In this document: positions 17,027 to 26,281 of the stretch, one piece after another
Layout: each line of letters opens with the position of its first letter
Position numbering within the stretch: position 1 is the first letter of the stretch
Assembly (NCBI GenBank): GCA_044377005.1
Contig: JBILJV010000002.1
Location: forward strand, 37,947-101,946
Length of the DNA stretch: 64,000 nucleotides
Source of the DNA: JABMMZ01 sp044377005
GTDB lineage: Bacteria; Bacteroidota; Bacteroidia; NS11-12g; UBA955
Reading direction: 5' to 3'
The notes under the pieces: model-generated
What the model was told of the DNA's origin: nothing
The model's input: only the letters and a program-made list of their open reading frames with translations
Database searches by the model: none
Program-made: the position numbers and the translations under genes

Positions 17027-18235
17027 ATGTCTGAACAAATAAAATTAGATTCCATAGAATCAGCAATAGCCGATATAAAAGCAGGTAAGTTAATTATCGT
17101 GGTGGACGATGAAGACAGAGAGAATGAAGGTGACTTTTTAACAGCCGCAACTAATATTACGCCTGAAATGATTAATTTTATGGCAAGGGAAGGACGTGGC
17201 TTAATCTGCGTTCCTTTGTTGCCTGAAAGATGTTCTGAATTGGAATTGGAAATGATGGTAAGTTCTAATGATTCTCTATACGAAACTCCTTTTACAGTTT
17301 CTGTTGACTTAAAAGGTCATGGAACTACTACCGGAATTTCAGCCTCTGATAGAAGTAAAACCATTCAAGCGTTGATTAATCCTGAGACTAAAGTGAATGA
17401 CCTAGCCCGTCCAGGACATATTTTCCCACTAAAAGCCCAAAAAGAAGGCGTTTTAAAAAGAGCAGGTCATACCGAAGCGGCTATAGATTTTGCAAGATTA
17501 GCTGGATTTGAACCAGCAGGTTGTATCGTGGAAATATTAAAAGAAGACGGTGAAATGGCACGCCTTCCTGAATTGATGGTCATTGCTAAAAAATTTGATT
17601 TGAAAATTGTATCTATTGAGGATTTAATCAAATACAGAATCAAAAATGAAAGTCATGTTAAACGCGAAATATCAGTTAATCTTCCAACTGAATTTGGGAA
17701 TTTTGATTTAATCGCTTTTTCTCAAATAAACGATGGAACTAAACACTTAGCATTAACCAAAGGAGAATGGCACAAAGATGAACCTATTTTGGTTCGTGTA
17801 CACAGCAGTTGTATGACAGGTGATATTTTTGGTAGTTGCAGATGCGACTGTGGTGAACAATTACATGCTGCCATGAAAATGATTGAAAAAGAAGGTAAAG
17901 GCGTTATTTTATACATGAATCAAGAGGGTAGAGGTATTGGATTGCTCAACAAACTGAAAGCATATAAACTTCAAGAAGAAGGCTTAGATACTGTAGATGC
18001 TAATTTGGAACTTGGATTCAAAATGGATGAAAGAGATTACGGCATTGGAGCTCAAATTTTAAGAGATTTAGGCGTTTCTAAAATGAAATTAATGAGTAAT
18101 AATCCAAAGAAAAGAACAGGACTGATTGGTTATGGATTAGAAATAATCGAAAATATTCCAATTATTGCTCAACCTAATCTACATAATACCGCTTATCTCA
18201 AAGCTAAAAAAGAGAAAATGGGACACGAAATTTAA
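17027..18235 (+). CDS. ribBA: Bifunctional 3,4-dihydroxy-2-butanone-4-phosphate synthase / GTP cyclohydrolase II
   Basis: RibBA carries out the two committed steps of riboflavin synthesis, from ribulose 5-phosphate and from GTP. The 402-residue protein has the RibB domain (about residues 1-205) with the acidic DDEDRENEGDF motif and RAGHTEAA, then the RibA domain with HSSCMTGDIFGSCRCDCG, whose three Cys bind catalytic zinc, and NQEGRGIGLLNK. Both sets of catalytic residues are present, so both activities are expected. The gene stands alone on its strand, and its stop codon overlaps the stop of the convergent amidohydrolase gene by 4 bases. Confidence 0.97.
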   Translation: MSEQIKLDSIESAIADIKAGKLIIVVDDEDRENEGDFLTAATNITPEMINFMAREGRGLICVPLLPERCSELELEMMVSSNDSLYETPFTVSVDLKGHGTTTGISASDRSKTIQALINPETKVNDLARPGHIFPLKAQKEGVLKRAGHTEAAIDFARLAGFEPAGCIVEILKEDGEMARLPELMVIAKKFDLKIVSIEDLIKYRIKNESHVKREISVNLPTEFGNFDLIAFSQINDGTKHLALTKGEWHKDEPILVRVHSSCMTGDIFGSCRCDCGEQLHAAMKMIEKEGKGVILYMNQEGRGIGLLNKLKAYKLQEEGLDTVDANLELGFKMDERDYGIGAQILRDLGVSKMKLMSNNPKKRTGLIGYGLEIIENIPIIAQPNLHNTAYLKAKKEKMGHEI

Positions 18236-19869
18236 TTTTCGTTGTGCTTTATTTGACCTGCACTTATAGTCATTTTAACTTTTATGTTTTTAAAATCGGC
18301 CTGACTGGTTTTTAATAAATCTTTGTCAAGTACAACGATGTCTGCTTCTTTACCTTTACTCAAACTTCCTTTTCTGTGTTCAAGTTTACATGCTTTGGCT
18401 GCCCATAGTGTAATGCCATACAAAGCCTCTATGGGACTTAAACACTCATCTTTTAAATAAACGGTTTGTTTGGGGTCATTGATATTAGCTCTAAAAACTG
18501 CACTGAAATAGGTGTTTAAAGGAGAAATACCTTCCACTGGAAAATCGGTTCCCAAGGGAATATAGCCATTTTGTTTAAGTAAGGTTTGGTAGGCATAAGC
18601 CCCTCTTAATCTGTGAGAACACAAACGGTGTTCCATCCATGGTCCATCACTGGTTGCATGTGTTGGCTGTACCGAAGGGATTATGGAATATTGATTAAAT
18701 AATTCAAAATCTTTGGGGTCAATGACTTGTGCGTGTTCTATACGCCATCTTTCATCGTTTTTCCCTTTTAAATGCTTTCCGTATATTTCAAGTAACAACC
18801 GGTTAGCAGAATCGCCTATACAATGGGTATTAACTTGATAACCCGTTGGCAAAATCCATGAACACCATTGATTGAAATACTCAGGACTGTTAAGTAATAA
18901 ACCAGTGTGTTGGTCTTGGTCGCAATAACTCTTTTTTAATTTTGCCCCTCTGCTACCCAAAGCACCATCTGCATATAATTTGAAACTAGAAATTTTTAAG
19001 TGTTGGGTTTCAAAAATTCCTTTTTCTTGTGCAAATTTAAGGCCATTAGGCGTGGGATTTAACATGATATATTGATAAATACTCAATTCTTTTTGCTGAT
19101 AAAGTGAATCAAGAAACAGGGCAGTTTCAACATCAAGACCTGCATCTGCTAATGTTGTTAATCCTGTTTTATAACAATTAGTTTCCGCCTCCTTCAAAGC
19201 GCTTATTAATTGTTTTTGAGGCAAGTTGGGGATAAAAGAACGAATAGAATCAACGGCATTGTCTAAAATAACACCTGTTAATTCATTGTTAGACTTAATT
19301 AACTCTCCACCCATTATTTTAGTTTTGGTATTAAATTGAGCTAAGTCTAAAGCATATTGATTGCATATAGCCGCATGACCATCAACTCGTTGTAAGAACA
19401 CCCCCCTGTTTGGAAATAGTTTGTTTAGGGCTTCGTTGTTAGGGAACGATTTGACGTCCCAATCATTTTGGTCCCAACCTCTGCCAATCAACCATGAATC
19501 TGGATTTTTTTTCGCAAAAACCTCAAGTCTATCAATAACTTCTTGCCAACTCTTAGTGCCTGTTAAATCACAATTCATCAATGTTTTGGCATAGCCGTAA
19601 AAGTGACAATGGGCGTCAATAAAACCTGGGTAAACAAACGATTGTTTTAAATCAATCATTTGGTTTGAAACACAAGTATATTGGTTTCGCATATCATCGT
19701 TTCCCAATGCCAATATTTTGCCTTCTTTGATAACAATGCAAGTGGCAGAAGTTATACTATCGTCCAGGGTTAAAACTTGACCATTATACAATATCATGTC
19801 AACCGTTTCTTTTTTATTTTGACAAGCAAATAAGCAAGAAACTAAGGTTAAAATTGCGATAAATTTCAT
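18232..19869 (-). CDS. Amidohydrolase of the YtcJ type, predicted lipoprotein
   Basis: A 545-residue metal-dependent amidohydrolase. The N-terminus (MKFIAILTLVSCLFACQNKK) is a lipoprotein signal with lipobox LFAC, so the enzyme should be anchored in the envelope. The fold is seen from DMILYNGQVLTLD, the metal site FIDAHCHFYG (H-x-H near residue 85), and late segments GTDFPVEG and KEADIVVLDKD. It resembles the COG1574/YtcJ group; the substrate is unknown. It is the last of four closely spaced minus-strand genes (1 base after the barrel-protein stop) and is convergent with ribBA, with overlapping stops. Confidence 0.88.
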   Translation of the reverse strand: MKFIAILTLVSCLFACQNKKETVDMILYNGQVLTLDDSITSATCIVIKEGKILALGNDDMRNQYTCVSNQMIDLKQSFVYPGFIDAHCHFYGYAKTLMNCDLTGTKSWQEVIDRLEVFAKKNPDSWLIGRGWDQNDWDVKSFPNNEALNKLFPNRGVFLQRVDGHAAICNQYALDLAQFNTKTKIMGGELIKSNNELTGVILDNAVDSIRSFIPNLPQKQLISALKEAETNCYKTGLTTLADAGLDVETALFLDSLYQQKELSIYQYIMLNPTPNGLKFAQEKGIFETQHLKISSFKLYADGALGSRGAKLKKSYCDQDQHTGLLLNSPEYFNQWCSWILPTGYQVNTHCIGDSANRLLLEIYGKHLKGKNDERWRIEHAQVIDPKDFELFNQYSIIPSVQPTHATSDGPWMEHRLCSHRLRGAYAYQTLLKQNGYIPLGTDFPVEGISPLNTYFSAVFRANINDPKQTVYLKDECLSPIEALYGITLWAAKACKLEHRKGSLSKGKEADIVVLDKDLLKTSQADFKNIKVKMTISAGQIKHNEN

Positions 19870-19870
19870 A

Positions 19871-21010
19871 TTAAGGGCTTACAAGGTTGATGCTTACGTT
19901 GACATAAGGCGCTAGTCCCACTTGGTTCAGCATCAAGTAAGATTGACTGCCAAAAAAACCTCTGAAAAAATCATTGCCACCATCAAGTGCATCCACATTA
20001 TAACTCAAATCATAACGAATACCCCCTTGAATAGCCAACCAAACAAATCCTTTTAACTGTCTTTGGTAATCTAATCTAAAACGCAATTCACTTCTTCGTA
20101 GTTCATAACTTGATTTTCTAATAGTAGTCATAGGATCAGCAGTTGGGACATTATTTTCTAAGTTATATAGCCTGTAACTAGTTCCTTCCAATTCATAACC
20201 TGCTAATAGTATACTTCTAGAATTGAATTTTCTACGGTAAGCTGCACGGGCTGGGAATAAAATTTCCGTTCCCCATTTTCTATTAACTGAAGTATAATTG
20301 TACATCACAACAGGAATATAATTCATTTCACCCGCTCGGTAAGTTCTGGATAATCCCACAGCCCATTGTAATCTGTCGTGTGGTCGCTTTCCATATAGCG
20401 CACTAACTGAAGTACGAATGGTTGTAAAGTCAGGTTTTTGTGATTCAGAAGAAAGATTATAAGTGCCATTTAATTCACCCATTGCTTGAACTATGATGAA
20501 GTTTTTTTCACTAGTAGGAACAAAAAAAGTAGAATTTAAATTGGTACTTGTTAATCCAAATTGTCTTAGATTTCCAATGAATTTGTCATGATCGTCAATT
20601 CCATTTAAATCAAAATCAGTATTGTGTTCGTACAAACTACGGATATAGCCTCCACCCATTTGCCACAAAAAATTGGGTTTAGAAATAACAGGAATGTTGG
20701 TATTAACTCTTAGGCCATGGGTGGTAAATTGACTGGTTCGTGAGTTATAATTCTTGTCTCCATCTTGGTAAAAACCATAAGGTGATGTTGTTATTTTGCT
20801 GTTAAAAATGTAATCGTAGCCAACCGATACAAATCGATTTGGACTAAGGTCAAAAATTTTGGGATTACAAAATAATTTAATTTTACCTTCAGAACTTACA
20901 TTTTCATATTGACTGTAATCTTCTTCAGCGGTTGTGTCTATTTGAGAAAACAAGGAAAAAGAACAACAAATAAAAAGAATAACAAAGAATTCTTTAAAGA
21001 ATTTTGCCAT
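19871..21010 (-). CDS. Predicted outer-membrane beta-barrel protein, DUF6268-like
   Basis: A 379-residue protein with a signal peptide (MAKFFKEFFVILFICCSFSLFSQ) followed by alternating-residue beta-strand patterns rich in aromatic residues through to the C-terminus. This suits an outer-membrane barrel. It looks like the DUF6268 family of Bacteroidota, but I hold that assignment loosely. No enzyme motif is visible. It is the third gene of a four-gene string with an unknown lipoprotein, a DUF2147 protein and the amidohydrolase lipoprotein, which suggests a shared envelope function. Confidence 0.68.
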   Translation of the reverse strand: MAKFFKEFFVILFICCSFSLFSQIDTTAEEDYSQYENVSSEGKIKLFCNPKIFDLSPNRFVSVGYDYIFNSKITTSPYGFYQDGDKNYNSRTSQFTTHGLRVNTNIPVISKPNFLWQMGGGYIRSLYEHNTDFDLNGIDDHDKFIGNLRQFGLTSTNLNSTFFVPTSEKNFIIVQAMGELNGTYNLSSESQKPDFTTIRTSVSALYGKRPHDRLQWAVGLSRTYRAGEMNYIPVVMYNYTSVNRKWGTEILFPARAAYRRKFNSRSILLAGYELEGTSYRLYNLENNVPTADPMTTIRKSSYELRRSELRFRLDYQRQLKGFVWLAIQGGIRYDLSYNVDALDGGNDFFRGFFGSQSYLMLNQVGLAPYVNVSINLVSP

Positions 21011-21032
21011 AATAAATATAAAAAAGAATAAA

Positions 21033-21488
21033 TTATTTTACAGTTAATCTTTTCCAACTGTCAGTTCTACCTAGAGCTTTAATGCCGATATAACCACGAA
21101 TATCCAACACATTGTCATTTTTCATGTTAATAACACAATTGTAGGTACTTCCATTTTCAGGGTCATAGATTGAGCCTTCGGACCATTCGTTTTTACCTTG
21201 ATAAACAAAGTCTTTCAAAATTCTATAGCCTTTCAAAGGAACATTACGCATAGAAGTGTCGGGATTATTTTTATCAACTTTGTTTTTATTAGTATTGGGG
21301 TCAATTGGTTCTTTAAGCCATACAATTTTACCAAAATATTTAGCGCCAATTTTTTCAATTTTGATTCTTGACCTACCGTTACTAGGTTCCCAAACGCCAA
21401 TTAAACGATCGCCTTTTGGGTCTTGAGAAGTAAATCCGAAAGGAAGAATGCTTGTTAATACAAGGATAAGTAAATGTACTTTTTTCAT
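21033..21488 (-). CDS. DUF2147 family secreted protein
   Basis: A 151-residue protein with a signal peptide ending near FGFTS and the DUF2147 pattern: LIGVWEPSNGRSRIKIEK, YFGKIVWLKEPIDP, LKGYRILKDFVYQG, GSIYDPENGSTYNCVI and LDIRGYIGIKALGRTDSWKR. DUF2147 is a small lipocalin-like beta-barrel found in many Proteobacteria and Bacteroidota; its ligand is unknown. It lies 23 bases after the lipoprotein gene and 22 bases before the barrel-protein gene on the same strand. Confidence 0.88.
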   Translation of the reverse strand: MKKVHLLILVLTSILPFGFTSQDPKGDRLIGVWEPSNGRSRIKIEKIGAKYFGKIVWLKEPIDPNTNKNKVDKNNPDTSMRNVPLKGYRILKDFVYQGKNEWSEGSIYDPENGSTYNCVINMKNDNVLDIRGYIGIKALGRTDSWKRLTVK

Positions 21489-21511
21489 ATTTATATTATT
21501 TCTAATGGTTA

Positions 21512-22027
21512 TTATTTATGTGAAATTTTAAAATTAATTTTGCATTTAAACTTAAGACTCATATCCGTGTCTTGATTTAATATTGCATCTGCAATAATGT
21601 AAACGTTGTCTTGTTTTAAAACTTCTATTAATTTTTCTTGCTCTCCTGCAATTTTTAAAGTTAAAGATTGACTGTTTTTTTCAATTGGATTTACTAATCC
21701 TAATTTAATCATGTCTGTTTGGTCTGAAACTATTTGTAACGTAATAGATTGAAATAAGTCAAAATTAGTACTATCATCTATTGATAGTATAATTTCACTA
21801 ACCTTTGCACTATTCAGTTGTTCATTGGTTAATTTATGTTCATTCAAAAAATCGGATAATGGAGCTTCAATAAGAGCCTGCCCTGTATTTGATCCCTCAA
21901 AAAGAGGTCCTTCTGCCATTATTTCAATGTTTTCAATAAGCAAATCTTTTTCATTAGATTCATTACTGCCACAGCCTATTAACACAAAAATTAGTGTAAA
22001 AATTAAAGGTAATTTTAAACGTCTCAT
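21512..22027 (-). CDS. Hypothetical lipoprotein
   Basis: I do not recognise this 171-residue protein. Its N-terminus MRRLKLPLIFTLIFVLIGCG is a lipoprotein signal with the acylated Cys near residue 19, followed by a Ser/Asn/Glu-rich linker. The remainder alternates in a beta-sandwich-like way and ends in KFKCKINFKISHK. It is the first gene of a minus-strand string with DUF2147, barrel and amidohydrolase genes, and is divergent from the CCA-adding enzyme gene. Confidence 0.75.
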   Translation of the reverse strand: MRRLKLPLIFTLIFVLIGCGSNESNEKDLLIENIEIMAEGPLFEGSNTGQALIEAPLSDFLNEHKLTNEQLNSAKVSEIILSIDDSTNFDLFQSITLQIVSDQTDMIKLGLVNPIEKNSQSLTLKIAGEQEKLIEVLKQDNVYIIADAILNQDTDMSLKFKCKINFKISHK

Positions 22028-22114
22028 AACGCAATATTAATAACACATTTTCGAACTACAAAATTTTTTTAAAAGATACCTGTAAATCGATTTTTTATAT
22101 TAATCGCATTAAGA

Positions 22115-22122
22115 TAGTTTTG
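22115..22122 (+). promoter_or_regulatory. -7 promoter element of the CCA-enzyme gene
   Basis: TAGTTTTG ends 4 bases before the ATG, predicting a leaderless or nearly leaderless transcript. Confidence 0.65.
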
Positions 22123-22126
22123 CAAA

Positions 22127-23548
22127 ATGTATCTTAATCAATCGGAGTTATTTATCAAGCATTTAGATTTGTTTAAAAAAATTGGTGAATTGGCCGATAA
22201 ACAGAACAAAGAAATTTATTTGATAGGCGGATTTGTAAGGGATATTATTTTACACAGACCTTCTAAGGATATCGACTTTGTAGTAATAGGAAAAGGAATT
22301 GATTTTGCTAAATCTTTGGCTCAAGTATTGGGAAATGCTAAGGTTTCTTTTTTTGAAAATTATGGAACTGCACAAATTTCTTACGAAGATTTAATCATTG
22401 AGTTTGTAGGCGCAAGAAAAGAAAGTTACCAAAGGGACAGTCGAAATCCTATTGTTGAAGACGGAACATTGAAAGACGATCAAGACAGAAGAGATTTAAC
22501 CATCAATGCCATGGGAATTGGTTTGAATCGTGCAAACTTTGGACAATTAATCGACCCATTCGATGGATTGGGGGACATTGAAAGGCAAACTATAAGAACC
22601 CCGCTCGACCCTGATAAAACGTTTAGCGATGACCCTTTACGGATGATGAGAGCCATTAGATTTGCAACCCAATTAGGCTTTAAAATTGATGAAGAAACAT
22701 TTGAGGGGATTGCTAAAAACAAGGATAGAATTAGTATTATTTCTCAAGAACGAATTACCGAGGAGTTGAATAAAATTATTATGTCTCCTGTTCCTTCAAT
22801 CGGTTTTGAATACCTTTATTACACAGGTCTTCTTGAATTGGTTTTTCCTGAAATGCAGGCACTTCATGGCGTCGATACGATTAATGGATTCAGTCACAAG
22901 GATAATTTTTTCCATACTTTACAAGTGCTTGATAATCTTTGCCAATTGAGCGATGATTTATGGTTGCGTTGGGCCGCTATTTTACATGATATTGCCAAAC
23001 CTGCTACTAAACGTTTTGAGCCTGGTATTGGATGGACTTTTCATGGTCACGAAGACAAAGGAAGTAGAATGGTGAAACCTATTTTCAAAAAGTTAAAATT
23101 GCCATTGAATGAAAAAATGAAGTTTGTTGAGAAAATGGTTCTTTTGCACCTTCGCCCTATTGTTTTGTCACAAGAAAAAGTAACAGATAGTGCAGTTAGG
23201 CGTTTAATGATGGAAATTGGTGAGGACATTGACCAGTTAATGAAACTTTGTAAAAGTGATATCACTAGTAAAAATGAAAAAAAAGTAGAGCGTATTAAAC
23301 AGAATTTTGCCATTGTAGAAGAGAAAATTAAACAAGTTGCAGAAAAAGACTATCTCAGAAATTGGCAACCACCCATATCAGGAACAGATATTATCAATAG
23401 GTATCAAATCATAAAAAAGGAACATATTGGACTACTAAAAAATGCAGTAAAACAAAGTATTTTAGATGGAACTGTGGCCGATGTTCAAGCCGAAGCATTT
23501 GTTTTTTTGGATCAATTGGCTCATGAAATGGGAATTCAAAAGAAATAA
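22127..23548 (+). CDS. CCA-adding tRNA nucleotidyltransferase with HD domain
   Basis: A 473-residue class-II nucleotidyltransferase. The head domain shows YLIGGFVRDIILHRPSKDIDFVV (GG motif and catalytic D-x-D, residues about 30-55) and the flexible-loop RRD in DRRDLTINAMGIG. The conserved DPLRMMRAIRFATQLGF helix follows near residue 173. An HD phosphohydrolase domain with LHDIAKPATKRF lies near residue 290. It adds or repairs the 3' CCA of tRNAs; the alternative, a poly(A) polymerase, is less likely because the five tRNA genes in this window lack an encoded CCA and need this activity. It is preceded by a -7 box 4 bases from its ATG. Confidence 0.92.
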   Translation: MYLNQSELFIKHLDLFKKIGELADKQNKEIYLIGGFVRDIILHRPSKDIDFVVIGKGIDFAKSLAQVLGNAKVSFFENYGTAQISYEDLIIEFVGARKESYQRDSRNPIVEDGTLKDDQDRRDLTINAMGIGLNRANFGQLIDPFDGLGDIERQTIRTPLDPDKTFSDDPLRMMRAIRFATQLGFKIDEETFEGIAKNKDRISIISQERITEELNKIIMSPVPSIGFEYLYYTGLLELVFPEMQALHGVDTINGFSHKDNFFHTLQVLDNLCQLSDDLWLRWAAILHDIAKPATKRFEPGIGWTFHGHEDKGSRMVKPIFKKLKLPLNEKMKFVEKMVLLHLRPIVLSQEKVTDSAVRRLMMEIGEDIDQLMKLCKSDITSKNEKKVERIKQNFAIVEEKIKQVAEKDYLRNWQPPISGTDIINRYQIIKKEHIGLLKNAVKQSILDGTVADVQAEAFVFLDQLAHEMGIQKK

Positions 23549-23624
23549 AATTTTAATTTAAAATTGAATAAATAAGAAATCAAGGAATAGGATTAATTTA
23601 CTTTGACTTGTTTTTAATTTATTT

Positions 23625-23632
23625 TACATTTG
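23625..23632 (+). promoter_or_regulatory. -7 promoter element of the pRiA4 ORF-3-like gene
   Basis: TACATTTG matches TAnnTTTG. It overlaps an in-frame TTG at 23630, so that codon cannot be the start; the ATG at 23639 is used. Confidence 0.65.
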
Positions 23633-23638
23633 CAAAAT

Positions 23639-24220
23639 ATGATCTATCGTTTTAAGGTTTGGTTTGAAGAAGATGAAGATATTTGCAGAGTCATCGACGT
23701 TTCACCAATTTCGAGTTTTGAAGTTTTCTTTAATGCAATCATAGATGCAATCGGTTTTAATAAAAAACTAGATTCATCTTTTTATATTTCTGATGACAAT
23801 TGGAGAAAAGGAAAAGAAATAAGTTTGAAAGATTCTTCTAAACTTTTAATGAGTCAAGCCAAATTAAACACTCATATCAATGACCCTCATCAAAAATTTA
23901 TATTTATAACAGATTTTAATGAAGAATGGACTTTACTTATAGAATTACAAAGCATACAAAATGATGTAAAAGGAATTAATTATCCTTTGGTATTCAAATC
24001 AATAGGAAAAGCTCCTAAACAAAATGAAGGGGTTGGAAGATTCAAGATTGTTGATGAAAATGAATTTGACGAAATAGCCAACAAATTAGTAAGCAAGCAT
24101 GCACCATTAGTAGAAGATGGATTCGATGAGGAAGGATTTGGAGAAGAAGGTGAAGATATTGATGAAGAGGAGGATGAATTTGGTGAATCATTTGGCGAAG
24201 GTCCAGAGGAACTTTATTAA
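23639..24220 (+). CDS. Plasmid pRiA4b ORF-3-like protein with acidic tail
   Basis: A 193-residue protein that begins MIYRFKVWFEEDEDICRVID, matching the PRiA4_ORF3/IS1096 TnpR-like domain (about residues 1-150), a small alpha/beta fold of unknown function. Despite the name there is no sign of mobility here. The last 35 or so residues are almost entirely Glu, Asp, Gly and Phe (for example DEEGFGEEGEDIDEEEDEFG). Translation starts at 23639 because a -7 box covers the upstream in-frame TTG. Its stop overlaps the next ATG as TAATG, so it is translationally coupled to the metallo-hydrolase. Confidence 0.8.
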   Translation: MIYRFKVWFEEDEDICRVIDVSPISSFEVFFNAIIDAIGFNKKLDSSFYISDDNWRKGKEISLKDSSKLLMSQAKLNTHINDPHQKFIFITDFNEEWTLLIELQSIQNDVKGINYPLVFKSIGKAPKQNEGVGRFKIVDENEFDEIANKLVSKHAPLVEDGFDEEGFGEEGEDIDEEEDEFGESFGEGPEELY

Positions 24221-24990
24221 TGAAAATCAAAGTTACTATTTTAGGCTCAGGTACTTCTCAAGGTGTTCCATTGATTGCTTGCAGTTGTGTGGTTTGTAAT
24301 AGCAGTAATGATAAAGACAAAAGATTAAGAAGTAGTATTAAAATAGAAGTTGAAAATAAAACTTTTGTAATAGACAGTGGTCCAGATTTTAGACAGCAAA
24401 TGTTAAGGTCCAATACCAAACAACTCAATGCCTTAATTTTTACTCACGAACATAAAGATCACATTGCAGGAATGGATGACATAAGAGCATTTAATTATGT
24501 TAATAAATCTGCTATAGATGTATATGCGACTGATAGGGTTGAAGATGCTTTGAAAAGAGAGTATGCCTATATTTTTTCTGATGAAAAATATCCTGGAATC
24601 CCTGAGATTAATCTAATAAATATAGAAAATAAACCATTTTTTGTTCAAGATATTGAGGTAGTCCCAATTCAAGTGTATCACTATAAGCTGCCAGTTTTGG
24701 GTTTTCGATTTGGGGATTTTACCTATATAACAGATGCCAATTTCATTAATGATGATGAAAAGGCAAAAATAAAAGGCTCAAAAGTGTTAATTGTTAATGC
24801 ACTTAGACGAGAACAACACATCAGTCACTTTACTATGGAGGAAGCTATTACTTTGGGTCAGGAATTGAAAGTGCCACAAATATATTTTACACACATCAGT
24901 CACCAACTTGGCTTGCATTATGAAGTTGAAAAAGAATTGCCTCAAGGATTTCATTTGGCCTACGATGGCCTTGAGATTCTAGTTGACTAA
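24220..24990 (+). CDS. Metallo-beta-lactamase-fold hydrolase, PhnP/RNase Z-like
   Basis: A 256-residue cytosolic hydrolase with the binuclear-zinc motif THEHKDHIAGMDD (about residues 75-87), an upstream Asp in VIDSGPDF, and downstream ligands in YITDANF and THISHQLGLH. The opening ILGSGTSQGVP is typical of the PhnP-like phosphodiesterase subgroup. The Cys cluster in CSCVVC near residue 20 is a further PhnP-like feature. The real substrate is unknown; no phn genes are nearby. The ATG overlaps the stop codon of the preceding gene (TAATG), so the two proteins are probably made in fixed ratio. Confidence 0.87.
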   Translation: MKIKVTILGSGTSQGVPLIACSCVVCNSSNDKDKRLRSSIKIEVENKTFVIDSGPDFRQQMLRSNTKQLNALIFTHEHKDHIAGMDDIRAFNYVNKSAIDVYATDRVEDALKREYAYIFSDEKYPGIPEINLINIENKPFFVQDIEVVPIQVYHYKLPVLGFRFGDFTYITDANFINDDEKAKIKGSKVLIVNALRREQHISHFTMEEAITLGQELKVPQIYFTHISHQLGLHYEVEKELPQGFHLAYDGLEILVD

Positions 24991-25042
24991 AAGTGTTATT
25001 TAATTTCTTTTATAACGAGTTAAAAACGAACACTAATGGGAT

Positions 25043-26251
25043 TTAATAATCATAATTTTTGATTACTTTTTTATAAAAACTAAGCCAATGTTTTGATACA
25101 TTTTGGTTTTCATAATTAAATAATGCCAATTGATAACCATTTTCTGAAATAGTGTCTCTTAAATCAGGGTTTTGAATCAATTCAATTAAAGCATTTGCAA
25201 AATCTTTGGCATTGTCAGCTATGTAACAATGTTTTTTGTCAATCACATCAATTCCTTTTGCTCCAATACTTGTGGTAACAATTGCCTTTTTAGCAAACAT
25301 ACCTTCAATCGTTTTTATTCTAATTCCACTTCCACTCATCAAGGGAACAACGAGAATGGATTTATCGGAAGTAAATTTTTTTAAATCATTGACTTGCCCA
25401 ACAATATGAAAATTTTCTGTTTTTAATTTGGAAAACTCTTCGGGCATGTTTTTGCCAGCCATATAAAAATGAGCGTCAGGTATTTTGTTAATGACTAACC
25501 TCCATACGTTTTGTGCAAACCATAGCATAGCTTGTTGATTGGGTATCCATTCCATTGAGCCAATGTGGTAAACATATTTGGAATTCACTTTACTTCCAGG
25601 AGGATTGGAGTTATTAATAATCCCTGCAGGAATTGTGGTCAGTACATTGAGGTAATTATTATATGAAATGACAGATTCATCTGTTTTAGCAATGGTTGCT
25701 ATGCCATCAAAAATGCCAAAAACACGAGTCTCGAATTTCTTAATTTGCTTAGCAAAATACTTAAATAAGATTTTTTTATGGATAGATTTAGTGTTTGATG
25801 CCAAAGTTTCCCATATTTTATATTCAATATTGTGTTGTCTTAAAACAATTGGTGTGTTTGATATTTGTGAAATATTGTAAGCATATTTTGCAACATATAA
25901 ACCTTCAAAATGAATAATATCAAAAGTTTGTGATTGGATGTAATTGATTAGTTCTTTTTCAAAATCTGAGTTGTAAAAACGGTCTAAATTGTATGAACCT
26001 GCCAAGAAAAAACTTTTAAGAGCGGATTTCAATCTGATATCAGTATCCAAATAAAAGGGTTTAATTTTTTTTAGAAATGAAAACTGATTATCTATGGTTG
26101 AATAATCAACAAAATGCTTTTTAGTATTTATTGAAAAATAGTGAACTTCAACCCCAATATCACATAAACCCTTAAGCATGTTGTAGGTAGCAATTGCCCC
26201 ACCATCATGCAGTGGATAAGGTATGCGACTGCCAATTACAAGGACTTTCAT
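25043..26251 (-). CDS. Glycosyltransferase, GT4-like
   Basis: A 402-residue GT-B-fold transferase: the N-terminal acceptor domain opens MKVLVIGSRIPYPLHDGGA, and the donor domain includes YHIGSMEWIPNQ (near residue 230), PLMSGSGIRIKTIEGMFAKKAIVTT with the conserved Glu, and a GAKGID loop. Such enzymes transfer an activated sugar to a surface polysaccharide or glycolipid precursor. Donor and acceptor cannot be read. It follows the lipoprotein gene by 30 bases on the minus strand and is not in a polysaccharide cluster. Confidence 0.87.
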   Translation of the reverse strand: MKVLVIGSRIPYPLHDGGAIATYNMLKGLCDIGVEVHYFSINTKKHFVDYSTIDNQFSFLKKIKPFYLDTDIRLKSALKSFFLAGSYNLDRFYNSDFEKELINYIQSQTFDIIHFEGLYVAKYAYNISQISNTPIVLRQHNIEYKIWETLASNTKSIHKKILFKYFAKQIKKFETRVFGIFDGIATIAKTDESVISYNNYLNVLTTIPAGIINNSNPPGSKVNSKYVYHIGSMEWIPNQQAMLWFAQNVWRLVINKIPDAHFYMAGKNMPEEFSKLKTENFHIVGQVNDLKKFTSDKSILVVPLMSGSGIRIKTIEGMFAKKAIVTTSIGAKGIDVIDKKHCYIADNAKDFANALIELIQNPDLRDTISENGYQLALFNYENQNVSKHWLSFYKKVIKNYDY

Positions 26252-26281
26252 TGTTAAAAGTAAGTTGCTAAATAAGAAAGA

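Noticed and set aside
23639..24220. Plasmid ORF-3/IS-related name suggesting a mobile element
   Set aside because: The domain name is historical. There are no inverted repeats, transposase or composition change around the gene.
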